From: Mesocentrotus franciscanus
Taxonomy: Eukaryota > Echinodermata > Echinoidea > Camarodonta > Strongylocentrotidae
Direction of reading: 5' to 3'
Assembly (NCBI GenBank): GCA_037976565.1
Contig: CP137673.1
Location: 5,654,863 to 5,718,862 of the forward strand
Length of the DNA: 64,000 bases
Both the position numbers and the translations under genes were made by a program. The notes under the pieces are model-generated. The model searched no databases and was not told where the DNA came from. It saw nothing but the letters and a program-made list of their open reading frames with translations. Shown here piece by piece: positions 35,646 through 47,234 of the stretch (position 1 is the stretch's first letter; every line of letters starts with the position of its first letter).

Positions 35646-35790
35646 CACGGTGAGGTTATGAGAGTACACGGTTTTAGGGATTATAATCTGGGTATGGTAA
35701 AAACTGTATCATTTTCATAATACGGTACAGTATACTACTGTGTAACCATTAGTGAATCGGGTGAGCAGCTAATACACGTGGTGTGCGCTT
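35646..35790. repeat. Dispersed repeat Q, copy 1
   Basis: GTGAGGTTATGAGAGTACACGG opens the copy. CATAATACGGTACAGTATACTACTGT and a TCGGGTGA block then match, in the same order and orientation, the copy at 57868-58010. The shared span is about 140 bases. Confidence 0.65.
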
Positions 35791-36550
35791 ATCAGGCCAT
35801 GATTGTATGGCTATCATGTTTTACAAAAGGTCAACATTATTTTCTAGTTATTTTGATGAAAGATGAAAAATTTATAAAAGCTTGTAGAGTGAGAAAAAAT
35901 AGAGACTTCTGATAGTCAATTATTCCTACTATTCGTACAATACGATAGGGGTAGTAGCATGATCGTATTAATTTTTCATCTGTTCAACTGTTTGGAACAA
36001 CATACTTATTTATTTATAAAGTGCACAAAGCCATCCTTAGTCCAGCCTCTGTACCGTTTCCGTGTCGCGCACCCAATCAGCTGATAAAATAACACACCCT
36101 CAACGTTGAAAGTAGACATAGCCATTCCTCTCTTTCTGAGGTCTCGGGACGGAAATTTGGGGATAGCGCGATCAATGGAGAGAGCGCGCTGTGTGTTTAA
36201 CTTGTAAATTAATGCTATCGCTATTGCTTTGATAATCATTTCTCGATTAGCTCTTTTTTCACCATATTTCTACCTGGAGACATTGTTTTCCTAACATTCC
36301 CTTTTCAAACACATTTTCCATATAGGATACGAGTTTGATTTGATTTGATGGTTGTTCATATACATTAACATAATTATAAACATTTAAAATCTTATAACTT
36401 TAGATGTATGATTACATTGGCTTGGTACAGGTATATACAGGGGTCGTCTTAAGCATGACGTTGACGTGACGTCCTCCTGATGTCCCCTTGTCGATGAACA
36501 AATTATCTAGCTAATTGTAAAGTCGATTTCAATCGTGTTTCAAGATGCTA
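35791..36550. other. Unassigned DNA
   Basis: No recognisable features; a 77-codon minus-strand frame at 36006-36239 shows no motif. Confidence 0.45.
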
Positions 36551-36555
36551 ATATA

Positions 36556-36645
36556 TAGGGGCGGACTGGGAATATCGACCAGCCCTCGAGCTAAATATCG
36601 AGCGGCGCGTCAGTAAGACAACCCCCCCCCCCATATTCAACCCAT
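36556..36645 (+). mobile_element. Possible MITE end (GGGGCGGACTGGGAAT)
   Basis: GGGGCGGACTGGGAATATCG resembles the ends of widespread hAT-like MITEs. A C-run follows at 36623-36632. No opposite TIR was found, so this is at best a fragment. Confidence 0.3.
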
Positions 36646-36924
36646 CCCTGCTTATGATTATTCAGAATGTTGACAGACCAATTGACACCGTGGATACAAC
36701 ATCTTCCTCCAGGAAAGAACAATATTGTGACATAAAATACAACAAAGGTACTAACCTAACCCGGGTTATGCTGTGTCATGGCATTATGCACATCTTCATG
36801 ATCTGAGTTTGAGCTGCATGGGTTATAGGTTATCGGACTAGGAGTAATATTTTCTTTGAAAAAATATGGTAAGTTTTAAGTTGTAAGTTTCGATAAATAC
36901 TCCCATAATTGTAGTCTGTTTTCT

Positions 36925-37213
36925 TCAAGAAGTGTGTTGGTTAAGTGGATACGTCACCAGACTGTGGGTCACATAGTTCGCGGTTCGAGTTTCGCCTCGA
37001 CACTGATGTCCTTTGGCAAGACATTAATCAACATTTGACACTCTCCACTCAGGTGATGTAAATGAGTAGGCTACCCGTTATAAAGAATGAATTTCCTCGA
37101 ATGAAGGAGCGTCTTATGTGGTTAGCGCTTAACTACAGCGCTTAGAAACTGAAGTATTAAGCGCTGTTTTAATGTTATTATTTTAATTTTTGTTATTATT
37201 ATTATTATTATTT

Positions 37214-37255
<42 letters not shown>
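36925..37255 (+). mobile_element. tRNA-derived SINE, copy S1
   Basis: The head carries an A-box-like TGGTTAAGTGG (~36938-36948) and a B-box-like GGTTCGAGTTT (36982-36992), spaced as in a tRNA pol III promoter. The body includes CCTTTGGCAAGACATTAATC and ACTCTCCACTCAGGTG, shared with copies S2 and S3. The 3' part has GCGCTTAGAAACTGAAG and ends in an (ATT)n tail of about 60 bases. SINEs are non-coding and depend on a partner LINE, which cannot be named here. Confidence 0.8.
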
Positions 37256-37256
<1 letters not shown>

Positions 37257-38027
37257 AACCTTGCTCTATATATTATGTACACACGAGTTTTGAAGGACTC
37301 TTAGAGAGTTTCTTTTCGGTGGTAAATATATACAAGGAAAGGATCATGTATTCAAAATGTTTGTAATATGTTGGCCTTTAGCATACTTTAAGTGGTTCTA
37401 GTAATTTGGCACTAGAGGGAACGAAATGAAACCCATGTACATGTCAAAGTATGGATATGATTACTTATTCTCCCGTTCAGAAAGCGAGAATATAGAATCT
37501 CTCGTCGCATGACATCTACCTTGACTTCTAGTAGGTTGCCAGTTAGTTTATATTTCTTGGACGGAAGATGGCTAAATTACATTTGATTGACTTGGCCTTC
37601 AACAATTTCCCCTCGGCTATTCGGCGGATTAAATGTTATAAGAGGTGTTGTGGGAGGGACGCCTTTCAAAATATTCTGCAGGAGACCTGCAATGTGACTT
37701 TATAACATGTCCAATGTTGTTCTTTATTTATCATTTCTTTCAAGGTACCCCTACATCAAACGGCGGATGCGAAATAATCCAGATAATTGTATATATGGTT
37801 GAGCTCTAACAGAAGATTTTCCCTAAAGCTCGCCGAACATTCTACAATCCGACTCCGATTCGATTTGGAGTAGGAAATCGAAATATACTGTTACATGACA
37901 GATACGAAAAAAAAATCACGCAAAACCTTCCTGTTTAGTATCATCATCTCTTATCATATGCATAGTAATAATTCATTTGCGGTGTATTGTTGGCCTATTA
38001 TAGTTAGTGGGCTTTTAATAACGATAA
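37256..38027. other. Unassigned DNA between two SINE copies
   Basis: No coding, RNA or repeat feature recognised. Confidence 0.5.
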
Positions 38028-38335
38028 AAATTTAAATTTGTATAGCGCTCAATACTACGTTTCTAAGCGCTTTACATTGTAATTATTATTACCTCGGTCA
38101 TTGGATTAAATTGCTAATCCGCACATGCTAGTGCACAAGCTCCGTTCCTATGGGAGTATTCCGGCCAGACGCCATTTTACAAGCGCACATGCACATGCCT
38201 ATCCAATCACATTAACCTTCTCATCTTTCCGGGTACCCATGTGAAACCTGGGTGGAGAGTGGAAAATGTAGATTACTGTCTTGCCAAAGGACAATAGTGC
38301 CGCAGCGGGACTCGAACCACAAACCATGTCTTCTT
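38028..38335 (-). mobile_element. tRNA-derived SINE, copy S2, truncated head
   Basis: On the minus strand: a B-box GGTTCGAGTCC (38318-38308), then TCCTTTGGCAAGACAGTAATC, CACTCTCCACCCAGGT, and a 3' end with AAAGCGCTTAGAAACG. The A-box region is missing, since sequence beyond ~38335 becomes the 3' end of a LINE. The SINE and LINE fragment therefore abut directly on the same strand. Confidence 0.78.
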
Positions 38336-38348
38336 CTTTCGTATAAGG

Positions 38349-39023
38349 TAGTAGTATTATATATCAAGCTATTTCTTGAAGCTGGGTAAGCCAGTTGACT
38401 TGTGCATTTTTTGGGCTTGACAGATCAGTCATCCCGCGTTGAATTAGCGAGGTACCTCAGAGCCAGCCGGAGCTTTCATGCCAGGGGGAACAGTGAACTG
38501 CCGTTGGCGAACCGTCCCTTCCCAGGCTGGCTCTTTCCCCACTCTTGGATTAGGCTGAAGTCTGATCTACTGAGGGCGGCTGAATGCCGGGAGAAAGTTC
38601 GACGCGATCGAAGGCTTTGGCGACCTAGATCTTGGCATTCCGTCGTTATGTTGTGTAGGGGTGATCCTCATCAGCAAGGGACTTGTTTGTCAGCTTGTCT
38701 GTCAGATTCTCTCGGCGTAGCCTTGGTGGCGCAATTTCTGCAATTACTGGGATGAGATCTGTGGTTGTAGGGCGCAGACATCCAGTGATGAGCCGCATGG
38801 TGTCATTAAATGCACAGTCCAGCTTTCTGGTGTGGATACTCCTGCACCGTGCTTGTGCAGCATATTCAGCAGTGCTGAAAACCAGGGCTAGTGCTCCTGT
38901 GCGATGGGTGGTTGTGATCCACGGTCCATTGACGAATCCACTAAAACACGACACATCTAAATGCAGTAACGTCAGACCAGTTCTACGATTGCCCCCAATA
39001 TGAGTCCTGTCTGTCAGTTTCAC
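38349..39023 (-). pseudogene. LINE ORF2 C-terminal fragment, family L3
   Basis: Minus-strand peptide includes GALALVFSTAEYAAQARCRS, HTRKLDCAFNDTMRLITGCL and RPTTTDLIPVIAEIAPPRLR. This conserved block follows the RT domain in CR1/Jockey-like LINEs (YSTAEYCAPVW..R..H...D..LN..MR...G.LRPTP...LP.L..I.P..LRR). The frame breaks near 38650. Downstream sequence in another frame reads QDLGRQSLRSRRTFSRHSAA and QEWGK, then a deletion removes the CxCG zinc-knuckle region still present in copy L4. It ends CTTACCCAGCTTCAAGAAAT then a TAG/TGA region. Open plus-strand frames here (38402-38755) are shadows. Confidence 0.75.
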
Positions 39024-39025
39024 TT

Positions 39026-39985
39026 AATCAAAGGCCAACAAAATCCCTACAACTTCAATTCCATCATTAGTAGTCAAATCTATCAAAAAGATTTCTTTTT
39101 ATACGTTTACACTTTCCCAATTAATATTATAATTTCTGCAACAAATTCGTTCGCGGTGGGCTTTTGATGTAAGTGAATGCATCTTTTGGGCTTAAGTTTT
39201 TTTTAATAATAATTATGGAATTAAAGCTGTTTTCATTGGGTTGTGAGGTTGGTTTGAAGTCAATGATGTAAATAAAGATAGTGTAACTGTGCGGCTGGAC
39301 TTTGTCCCACAGAAGTTTCGGTATAATTAATAATTTAGAATTACAATTATTATTTTAAAAGGAGGTCTTGTATTCATCAAGAATGGATCAATCATCGTAA
39401 TAGTCAATACAATTATCTTTAAATCCCATTCCCCTGATCTTAATTGTTTGATTGTTTTCAGACCGCCTAAAGCTCATCTGCCAATGTAGAATAAAGCCCA
39501 ATAATGTTTTCTGTCAATTCTGTCGCCCCGTACGATTAATAATACCATTGTGATTGTCGTCCAAAAATAAAATAGACTTACATTATTGTACTTTATCAAG
39601 AAATTCTCAAAACAAGCATGTCCTACCCTCTCTCTTTCCTTTTTTTTAGTCGCATCTATTTTTCCCCATTTTTCTTCAAACGGTCCCAACCTTGCCCTTG
39701 CTTTGCCCTTCAACACGTGTTGAAAAGCGATTAGATGTATTTTCTGACATCACTTTCCCCACCTGGATTCCTTGAAAAAGATTATCACGTCCACGTCGTC
39801 TATTAGTGGCATCTATTAAACTTTAGATCCTTCGAGTGAAGATGTTTTACCAATTAAAGCAAGCGGTTAGCACTACTGAAGGCCTTTGGTGGATGGCGCC
39901 GATCTATAGCATGACGTCGTAAAATGAATGTACATTACAGTGTTACGTGCACTGAAACGGCATTTTCTTTTGTATGTTTTATTTT
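39026..39985. other. Unassigned DNA
   Basis: May include more 5' LINE-derived sequence close to 39026, but none is recognisable. An 80-codon minus-strand frame at 39474-39716 shows no motif. Confidence 0.45.
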
Positions 39986-39987
39986 AA

Positions 39988-40193
39988 TATTTAGTTTAGA
40001 GAGAGGGGAGAGAGACGGAGAGATAGAGAGAGAGAGAAGGAGAGAGAAATAGGGACAGAGAGAATGACAAAGAGACAGAGAGAGAGAAAAAAGAAGAGAA
40101 TGAGGAGAGAGATGGATGAATAAAGATAAAGAGAAAGAGAGACAGAGAGCGAGATAGAGAAACTGTATATATATATATATATATATTTATATA
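39988..40193. repeat. GA-rich tract followed by (AT)n
   Basis: GAGA/GACA-type sequence at 39998-40162 then (AT)11 at 40167-40188. Confidence 0.88.
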
Positions 40194-40795
40194 TTTTATG
40201 ATTGACTGATCACTTACTTCAAACCCTCATCATGCTCGTGGTTATAGGTTTGCATATTTTAATCAAGAGCAATTAAAACGAAATAACAAAAGTCACGAAT
40301 TATGTTTTTAAAAATATGGCGTCATAATACTCCTGGGGGTATTAATATCAATCTCAAAAGTTATCAAATTTATCATATTTCCACGAGTTCATACAGCAAC
40401 GGTCGGACACTTTGATGGCAAATTCGAAGCAGCTCTTGTCAGCATTTCAGTTTCAGTTTCAGTTTCAGTTCCTGTTTTATTTTTCATTTCCAACAGAACA
40501 ATAATTTTGACAAGAAATGTTATTGTTCTGCTAAATATATTACTCATTGCGGATGTAGTATCGAAAATAATATCGCTATATATACTATATATCACAAAAA
40601 TACAAACTCTGGATTTGACAAATAATTTTGAAATAAATTTTAACATATTCCCTTTATGAAATCTTTATGATCTTTCTTTTTTGTTCCGTTAAACAATATA
40701 AGGAAAATTGTCAATAATTTTCAGTGAAATACAATCAGAGAAGTATACGCAATGAGTGAATTCTTACATTTGCAAAAGGTTGAAACCTATCTTTA
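40194..40795. other. Unassigned DNA
   Basis: Contains a short (TTTCAG)4 run at 40445-40470. No gene recognised. Confidence 0.5.
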
Positions 40796-40799
40796 GATT

Positions 40800-40895
40800 A
40801 ATCATGTAATATATTGTACAATTGACTGTTGTAAAGCGCATAGAAAATTCATTATTATGCGCGATATAAAAATGACTTTATTATTATTATTATTT
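40800..40895 (+). repeat. SINE-like 3' end with ATT tail
   Basis: GTAAAGCGCATAGAAAATTC, then CGCGATATAAAAATGAC and (TTA)n, recalls the AGCGC(T)TAGAAA-to-ATT-tail structure of the SINE copies. Only the tail portion is present. Confidence 0.4.
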
Positions 40896-40949
40896 TACAT
40901 TAATATCTTTCTTTCATCAACAGTAACTTTCTATCGTGGTAGATTTTCC

Positions 40950-41960
40950 ATTTTGAAGCCAGTGCCTCCTAAAAAGGAAAAAGGGGTTGGAAGATTCAAC
41001 GCTAATATGTACCGTTAGGGACTTCGGCAATCACCGACATGCATTTGTGGTGCAGATGAGCAGACGGCAGACCATGTCATCTACAACTGCCCTGTTCTCC
41101 AACCCCGTCACCGGATGATTGATTTGTCAATCCCAAAGGAAGCACAAGTCAACTTGCTTAAGCCCTGGTCACAACCCACCGTGCGTGTTTTTAGTCCGTA
41201 CGGTTTTTGGGGAGGCCACGGCCGCCACGTTTTTTTCTGAAAACGTAGGGAGGGAGTGGCAAAGGCACCGGCAACGCACGTCACACGCACGGTGTAAGTA
41301 CGTGGCCCGCACGCGACGCCTGGCAAAGGGACAACGGAGTACGGCAAAGCTACAGGTACGCCACACGTGGTATTTTATATACTGCGCAGTGCGCACAACG
41401 TGGCGTTGTAAGTGCGGATTACAGGCGCACGTCGTCCGTCGGCTCGGCTTTTATATACTGCATAAATCAGTGCGCACAACGTGCGTTGTAAGTGCGGAGC
41501 ACGTGCTTACTCGGTACGGTCCACGTGAGTTCTGCGTGCTCATTGGACAGTTGAACTGGGGAAGTGGCGAGTAAGCACGGACCACGCACTTATCACGTGC
41601 GCAGCACGTACGTGCTAAGTGCGCCTTCCGTAGAGCAAGTGATAGTGGGAAACAAAGTTAAAATACGCACGGAGTCAGTGCGTTGTGCGCTCGTTGGCAG
41701 TACCGGGCACGAACGTCACACCCACTGGGGGTGAATCGGTAGCCCGACCGCAGCCCGAACGCAGCGAAAGTTCCTCGTGCACTAAAATTGCTACGGTGTG
41801 TCTGCGTGCTCCCAAATCCGTACGGAGGCGGTACTCACCACGTACGGATACCCAAATTTTGCCCACGTTTTTGCACGTAGACAGCACGCACTTGCAAGTA
41901 CGGCGGGTTGTGACCACCGTATTACCCAGCTTCAAGAAATAGTTTGATATATAATATCAT
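40950..41960 (+). pseudogene. LINE ORF2 C-terminal fragment L4, split by element W
   Basis: Plus-strand peptide: KKEKGVGRFNANMYR, a stop, GLRQSPTCICGADEQTADHV, IYNCPVLQPRHRMIDLSIPK, then EAQVNLL up to 41160. This is the C-x-C-G...Q-T-x-x-H...C-P zinc knuckle typical of CR1/Jockey-type ORF2 C-termini. After element W the frame resumes from the duplicated TTA as TQLQEIV and a stop (~41946). Copy L3 carries the same tail without the insertion. Confidence 0.82.
41161..41921. mobile_element. Element W: TTA-flanked TIR element, 761 bp
   Basis: The ends AGCCCTGGTCACAACCCACC and, inverted, TACGGTGGTCACAACCCGCC share GGTCACAACCC-CCG. They are flanked by TTA at 41158-41160 and 41922-41924. The interior is GC-richer than the surroundings, full of CGCAC/CGTGC motifs, with internal repeats such as TTTATATACTGC...CAGTGCGCACAACG at 41373-41400 and 41450-41482. 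Open frames up to 151 codons show no transposase motif and reflect composition. TSD and end sequence recall PIF/Harbinger-type MITEs and the ends of X/Y at 11139-13493. Confidence 0.82.
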
Positions 41961-41974
41961 ATATTTCTCTTTAG

Positions 41975-42440
41975 TATGTTGAATGAATCTAGTCATCTGA
42001 TTAGTCAAAAATGGAGTCGTGATTTCAGCCATGCCCGCGAAGAAACGAACTATGCCCGTTGCCCCGGGTAACGGGCCGCATAGTTACATTTTGCTGAGAT
42101 CCCCATTAGTTTACGTGTAAAAGTTTATTTGTGCGAGCGCGGACACCATACAGTGTGTGTACGATCCCCGAATGATCGTAACATCCAGGCAACTTTCCAG
42201 CGAAAATTAACAGACAGTGTCTCAGATTTTCTGTGATGTTTAAATAATCTTTACTCAAGAAAAGGATAAGGCAAGAATTCTTTGTAGATTTTTTTTGTGA
42301 ATTTGGTATAGATGGAATGCTTTAATATTCGAGGCATAGCTTTTCTATACTGGCTATCGGGGACGTCACATCCTGCTATGAACCCTTGAGCCTATATAAA
42401 ACAGCTATCCCTCTCATAGCAGTCAATATATCTCTACTAC
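41975..42440 (+). repeat. Dispersed repeat P, copy 1
   Basis: It matches, in inverse, 47235-47728. Shared blocks in order are ATCTGATTRGTC, GTCCTGATTTCA-like, GTGCGAGC-like, GACAGTGTYTCAGATTTTCTGT, GGCAAGAATTCTT, GCTTTAATAYTCGAGG and CTATACTGGCT. It ends in a hairpin (AGCTTTTCTATACTGG... with ...TATATAAAACAGCTAT). About 460 bases, no coding content. Confidence 0.7.
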
Positions 42441-45235
42441 TAACTCATACGAAAACAAGAGAAAAAAAACCTACGCTATACGTCTGTTGGCCAAGTTAGG
42501 GGTAAGATCAGGAAATGCAAGAGGTACGCCCGAATTAACATAAGCTGGCTTAATAATTCATTATCTCCGATCTCCTATTTTTCTGAAAAACACTACGGGC
42601 TACGGGCACTCTCCCCTTCAATTTGTTAACACTTTATTTCAGTGAAAGTGTCATTCCGTTTATACAAGTACTAGTTATGATAAATATATGCAAGTACCAC
42701 CTAGCCGCCGAACATGAGGTACAGCTGCTCGAATATACATTAAAAAAAACCCAAAACCATTTCGACTTTTTATTTTGAATAGTTTAATAAAACAAAACTT
42801 TTTTGTTTGTGTGTGTGTGAGTAGTGCTATGCATGCGTTAGCAAGAAAGCGAGGAGAGTCACGTGACAAAAAGAAAAAAAATAGTTCACCGGTGTTTTGA
42901 GAACCAGTATTTACACTTCCAAAACCGGTGGCGTTTCTGCCGGCCTTTAAAGAAAAAAGACTCCAGAGATGGGTTTTTTGTCGTGTTTATAGGTAGTTGC
43001 TTTATAGCGAATTCAGATGAAAAACCGGAATGTGAAAAGAGTTGAGGGTTTTTACTTACAGTGTAAATGCAGCTAGCCTCACCGCCTCGAAGGCATGTCT
43101 AGAAGTAGGCGTCCAAGGCTACATTCGTATTTGTGCGAGATTGTAAATAATAATAATAATAATAATGGTGGCTTCTTATATGTCAAAATTGGATTAATAG
43201 CTTTATTACTCCCCGTTGCGTCTTTAGTTCTCATCTTGATTAGAAACCTTCCTTCCTTCAAAGTAATGTATGCTTTACACTTTCATCCATTATTTTTTTC
43301 TTTTTTCTTCTCGTGTTTTTTCGTCGATGATTGGTCTTTTGTTTCTTTTCTACGTAACAAATGCTGATAACTATTCTAGCCGAAGGCGTTCATGTCATAT
43401 TCACGGGTATTAAACCTAAATTCTCCTGACATTAAGATTCCATCTTTCAGGGTTCGTTTGAGGTAATTGGTCCTTCGTTGACGTAGATTCCTGGATTCAG
43501 CTGATAAATTCGTTGAAAATTCACAGAAAATACACCGGTTTCATGAATTGAAGTGTAATATTTCGCCCCTTCAATCATCGTTTTCATGTCGTTCCTTATT
43601 TTCTTTAACAAATTTCAACTTCGTCAACGAAACACAAAATCGTTATCGTAGACAAAATTGGGAAAATTGTGTGACATGTAATCCGCATCATTCTGCTCTT
43701 TCATATTGCGCATGATGATAACAAGACTTTTTAAAATGAGAGACGCAAAATGTTTTTTCTTTTCTTTCTTTCTTTTTTCGTACTGGAAATTGATTAATGA
43801 ATTATACCGTATGATTTAAGGACTCTCCGAGGTAATGTTCGTGCGCAATTTAGCTGCGCAGGACCAGATGGTTATGTATTCACCATGCACAATGCCTGGG
43901 GAGTTTTATCAACTAAAATTGATTTCGATTTCAAAAATCAATTTTTAGGAAGATCAATTGTTAAGGCTTGATGAAACAACCCCTGGAGTTCCTGGTATTA
44001 TGCCTAGTAAATACATGATAGACTCATTTACCTATGTTTCTTTTAACATGTCCAGATGACTTGTGCTAATTTTGTATTGTATATCTAAATTTCAACACTT
44101 GTTCTGATGGATGTCCCTTGTTCATCTGTTACAGTTCTAAGAAGAAGGCCTTTACTGTACTTTGGTAGACAATTGGCAATTTGGATTTGTGAATAATTAT
44201 GTTATGTTCTGATGAATCCAGTTATGCACTTGTAAAGAGAAAGAAAAAAGAAATGAGGACTTTGAACCAATGTTCATATTAAGACATTTTATTTATCAAT
44301 ACTGAAAATAATCATAAGAAAGTTTGCTTCAAATAGAAATGAAAATGCCATCTATGCTGATGGACATGTTTTGAAATCATTGTGCCTTTCTGTTCCCGCA
44401 AGAAAGGTAAAGCAAGTTTACAAAACTTTCACACTACCCTACTACAAAATGCAACTTTGTCGCCAGCGTTTCTAGTTATTCACCTACCTCACACGATCTT
44501 TTTTCAAAATCCTAAAACAATTCCTTGTGTTGTTGGTCTTTTAAGCTGTCGATATTGAAACCTGTCGGTCTCGCAAAGTGTCAATTTCGTTGACTGTCGG
44601 TCTGCTGGCTGTCGATATCGTAGGCTGTCATTTCCAAGGACTGTTCGGCCTCTTGGACATCGGGCTCGTTAACTGTCAATCAACTGGGGTGTCCGTATAA
44701 AGATACCATGTGCCTGGTAACTCGGTGGTAAGCTCTCTAAATCTTAAGGCATTCATGTAAACTTAACATTTTCTCGACGTGCCTGGTATTAGTTCCGAAG
44801 GGAAGTGCAGGAGTGAAATTGAAAACCTGATGACATAGGATTCTCAAGCTGATATACGAGTAGGCATGGTAAGGGATCGGGGTGAGTTGATTACAATACT
44901 GTCTAGTAAGGTGAAGAAGGGATGTCCTTGGGTACTCTTCATTATTTATCAAGCACATATCCCATGAGGGAAGTTTAGGATTGATCTTTGAGAATCTGTC
45001 GCACTTGAAGAACCCTTAGGAATAAACTGGAATTTAAATTAAAACTACTTGGAAATGAAAATTAAGACTACATGAAAATGCCTTGCGGATACGTTTTCTT
45101 TTATCTTTGTGTCGACTGGTTTAAAATCAATTGCAATGGCCGGCCCAATTCTTTTTTGGGGTGGGGATCATTTATGCTTCATTTCGAACTTGACTACTTT
45201 GATTATAATGATACAATAATATTATCTGATCACTA
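42441..45235. other. Unassigned DNA
   Basis: Contains an AAT run at 43147-43165 and a loosely repeated CTGTCGRTMTCG/ACTGTCGGTCT pattern at 44535-44690. Several 60-90-codon frames show no recognised domain. Confidence 0.45.
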
Positions 45236-45239
45236 AGTC

Positions 45240-45560
45240 AACGTTTGAGTAATTTTGAAAATGGTCTTTTCAGGGGTGTCGCTTTGAGAGTTTGAATGGG
45301 GATGGGTGTCAGGCCATTTTTTCCATCGACTATCGGTATAGTTGTCTATGAATACATCACAATCCAATCATAAAATTGACAATTTGAGATTTGCGCAGTT
45401 TGGGTGATCTCATATCTCAAATATTCATAACCCTGTTGGTCCCTGTTATTCCATATTGGTCATTGGTCCCTGTTATTCCATACTTTTTCCTTTCTGTTTC
45501 TCAGATATTTCTGCTTTCGTACAAAATAATGAACTAATTACAAAGGTTGGATTGCGTTCT
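45240..45560 (+). repeat. Dispersed repeat R1, copy D
   Basis: ATCACAATCCAATCATAAAA, TTGACAATTTGAGATTTGCG, GTGATCTCATATCTCAAATA and the terminal ACAAAGGTTGGATTG match copies A and B. A short internal duplication (GGTCCCTGTTATTCCATA twice, 45440-45482) is specific to this copy. Confidence 0.62.
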
Positions 45561-46875
45561 AAGAAAGGGTACAATGCCAGTTCATATCACTAGTCCCATG
45601 CATAGATAAAGGAATCCTCCCGATTTTTTTCTTCTGATACTGTCCATAAAGTTTCTTCTCCGTGCTACAAACTAGATGAAGCTAATGATAAGCGATGATG
45701 ACGCGTGAAAGAGAACATGAATTATTAAAAACATTCGAGAAGTAATGCCTCTTAAAGTGGTGTAATACACCCCCGATGAATATACTTTTCATCTTAATGC
45801 CTTGTAATGTCGGCTTGTATAGCAGGAATCCTATCAAGCATCTCAATCTAACATAATACTCCTTTGGAAAGTGCATCAAAGATCTTGTCACTTTATCTTA
45901 CAGCGTAAAGGGAAGAGAGAGAGAGAGAGAAAACGAGAAAGGGGAACCTTACAGAGAAAGAGTGAGGGAGAGGAAAGAGAGGGAGAGAGAGAGAGAGACA
46001 GACAGACAGAGACAGAGGCAGATAGTCGGAGAGAGATAGAGAAAGACCTAAACAAATTTATGGCTCTTGTTTCTGCCTCCATTATATCACATTTCTTTTA
46101 TAAATTTATTTTGGACAAATTTTAATACAATCGTACTCGATTGACGACAGAAAAAGTTCGGCATATAAATCAAATCTACCAACAATTATTGGGGACGATT
46201 GTCACTAAAAAGTATACGGAATACAGATTATAAATGTAGATAGCAATTTAAGAGTGAATTTTATAATCACTGATGCGTTTCCTTAATTGCGATTGAAAGC
46301 AACTTCACGTTACCGCGCAGTTTTCCTTTAAAGGATTAAGGCTACTTATCCCCGATAAGAACTCCATGGCGTAATTTGCATCTTGTCTCCCCTAGGGGAT
46401 ATTACTATCTGGTGTCTCCTCTGTTATCTTTGCATAAACAACCTCTTCATCTTTCTTAGATTCTATCTTTCAGCCCTATGGGCTACAAAGATATATGATA
46501 GTTTTTCTTTACAACAGCATGCTGGCTTGAAGCCATCCGCGCATTTGAAAGAGGGGCAAGGGGGAAGAAAAGTAAATGCAGAAACTTTTGTATAACCTGA
46601 TGGTATGTCACCCCCATAAAAAAGAACACGCACGAAATGTCGTCTATCCCTAAACAAGTTCTTTTTAGTAATACCCGTCCCTCATTGCAAATGGAGGGCC
46701 TCAAAAGGTTAATCCTTGACTCAACGTGTATGGGTCACAGTTAGTTGAAGTAGTAAATAAATGGTAAAATCTAAGTCTTTTTTTTCAATGAAAAATACCC
46801 CTGACAATAGCATCAAACCTGAACCATCCAAGACACACTATGTTATTTCTAGGCCTCCATTATAATCATTTATGA
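45561..46875. other. Unassigned DNA with a GA tract
   Basis: GA-rich microsatellite at 45914-46045 including (GACA)n. No genes recognised elsewhere. Confidence 0.5.
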
Positions 46876-46879
46876 CTCA

Positions 46880-47165
46880 CGATAATAATGATAAAAATAA
46901 TGATAATTATCATAATAATAATAATGATAATAATAATATTAATGATAATGAAGATACTACCACTACTACTACTACTACTACTAACACTAGTATATAATAA
47001 TGATAACAATAATAATGATTTAAATAAACTATAACAATTATAATGAAATTAATAATAATAATGATTAAAATAAACTATAACAATAATGAAATTAATAATA
47101 ATAATGATTAAAATAAACTATAACAATAATGAAATTAATAATAATAATGATAAAATTAATAATAA
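46880..47165. repeat. AAT-rich tract containing a ~43-bp minisatellite
   Basis: ATA/AAT triplets and an (ACT)n run (46958-46983) lead into three or four units carrying GATTAAAATAAACTATAACA. The unit anchors are at 47017, 47063 and 47106 (spacings 46 and 43). Confidence 0.85.
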
Positions 47166-47234
47166 TTCTAATAACAAATATTCAAAGTAATGATAGTAAT
47201 AACAACAAATATTACAATACAAGTTAATATCATA

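Noticed and set aside
36938..36992. Possible genuine tRNA gene
   Set aside because: A- and B-boxes are present but the sequence does not close into a cloverleaf and continues into SINE body sequence shared by other copies.
38402..38755. 117-codon plus-strand frame with a basic N-terminal region
   Set aside because: It is the antisense of the LINE fragment on the minus strand, which has clear family motifs.
41119..41574. 151-codon plus-strand frame
   Set aside because: It starts in LINE sequence and runs into the GC-rich interior of element W; no domain is visible and the composition explains its length.
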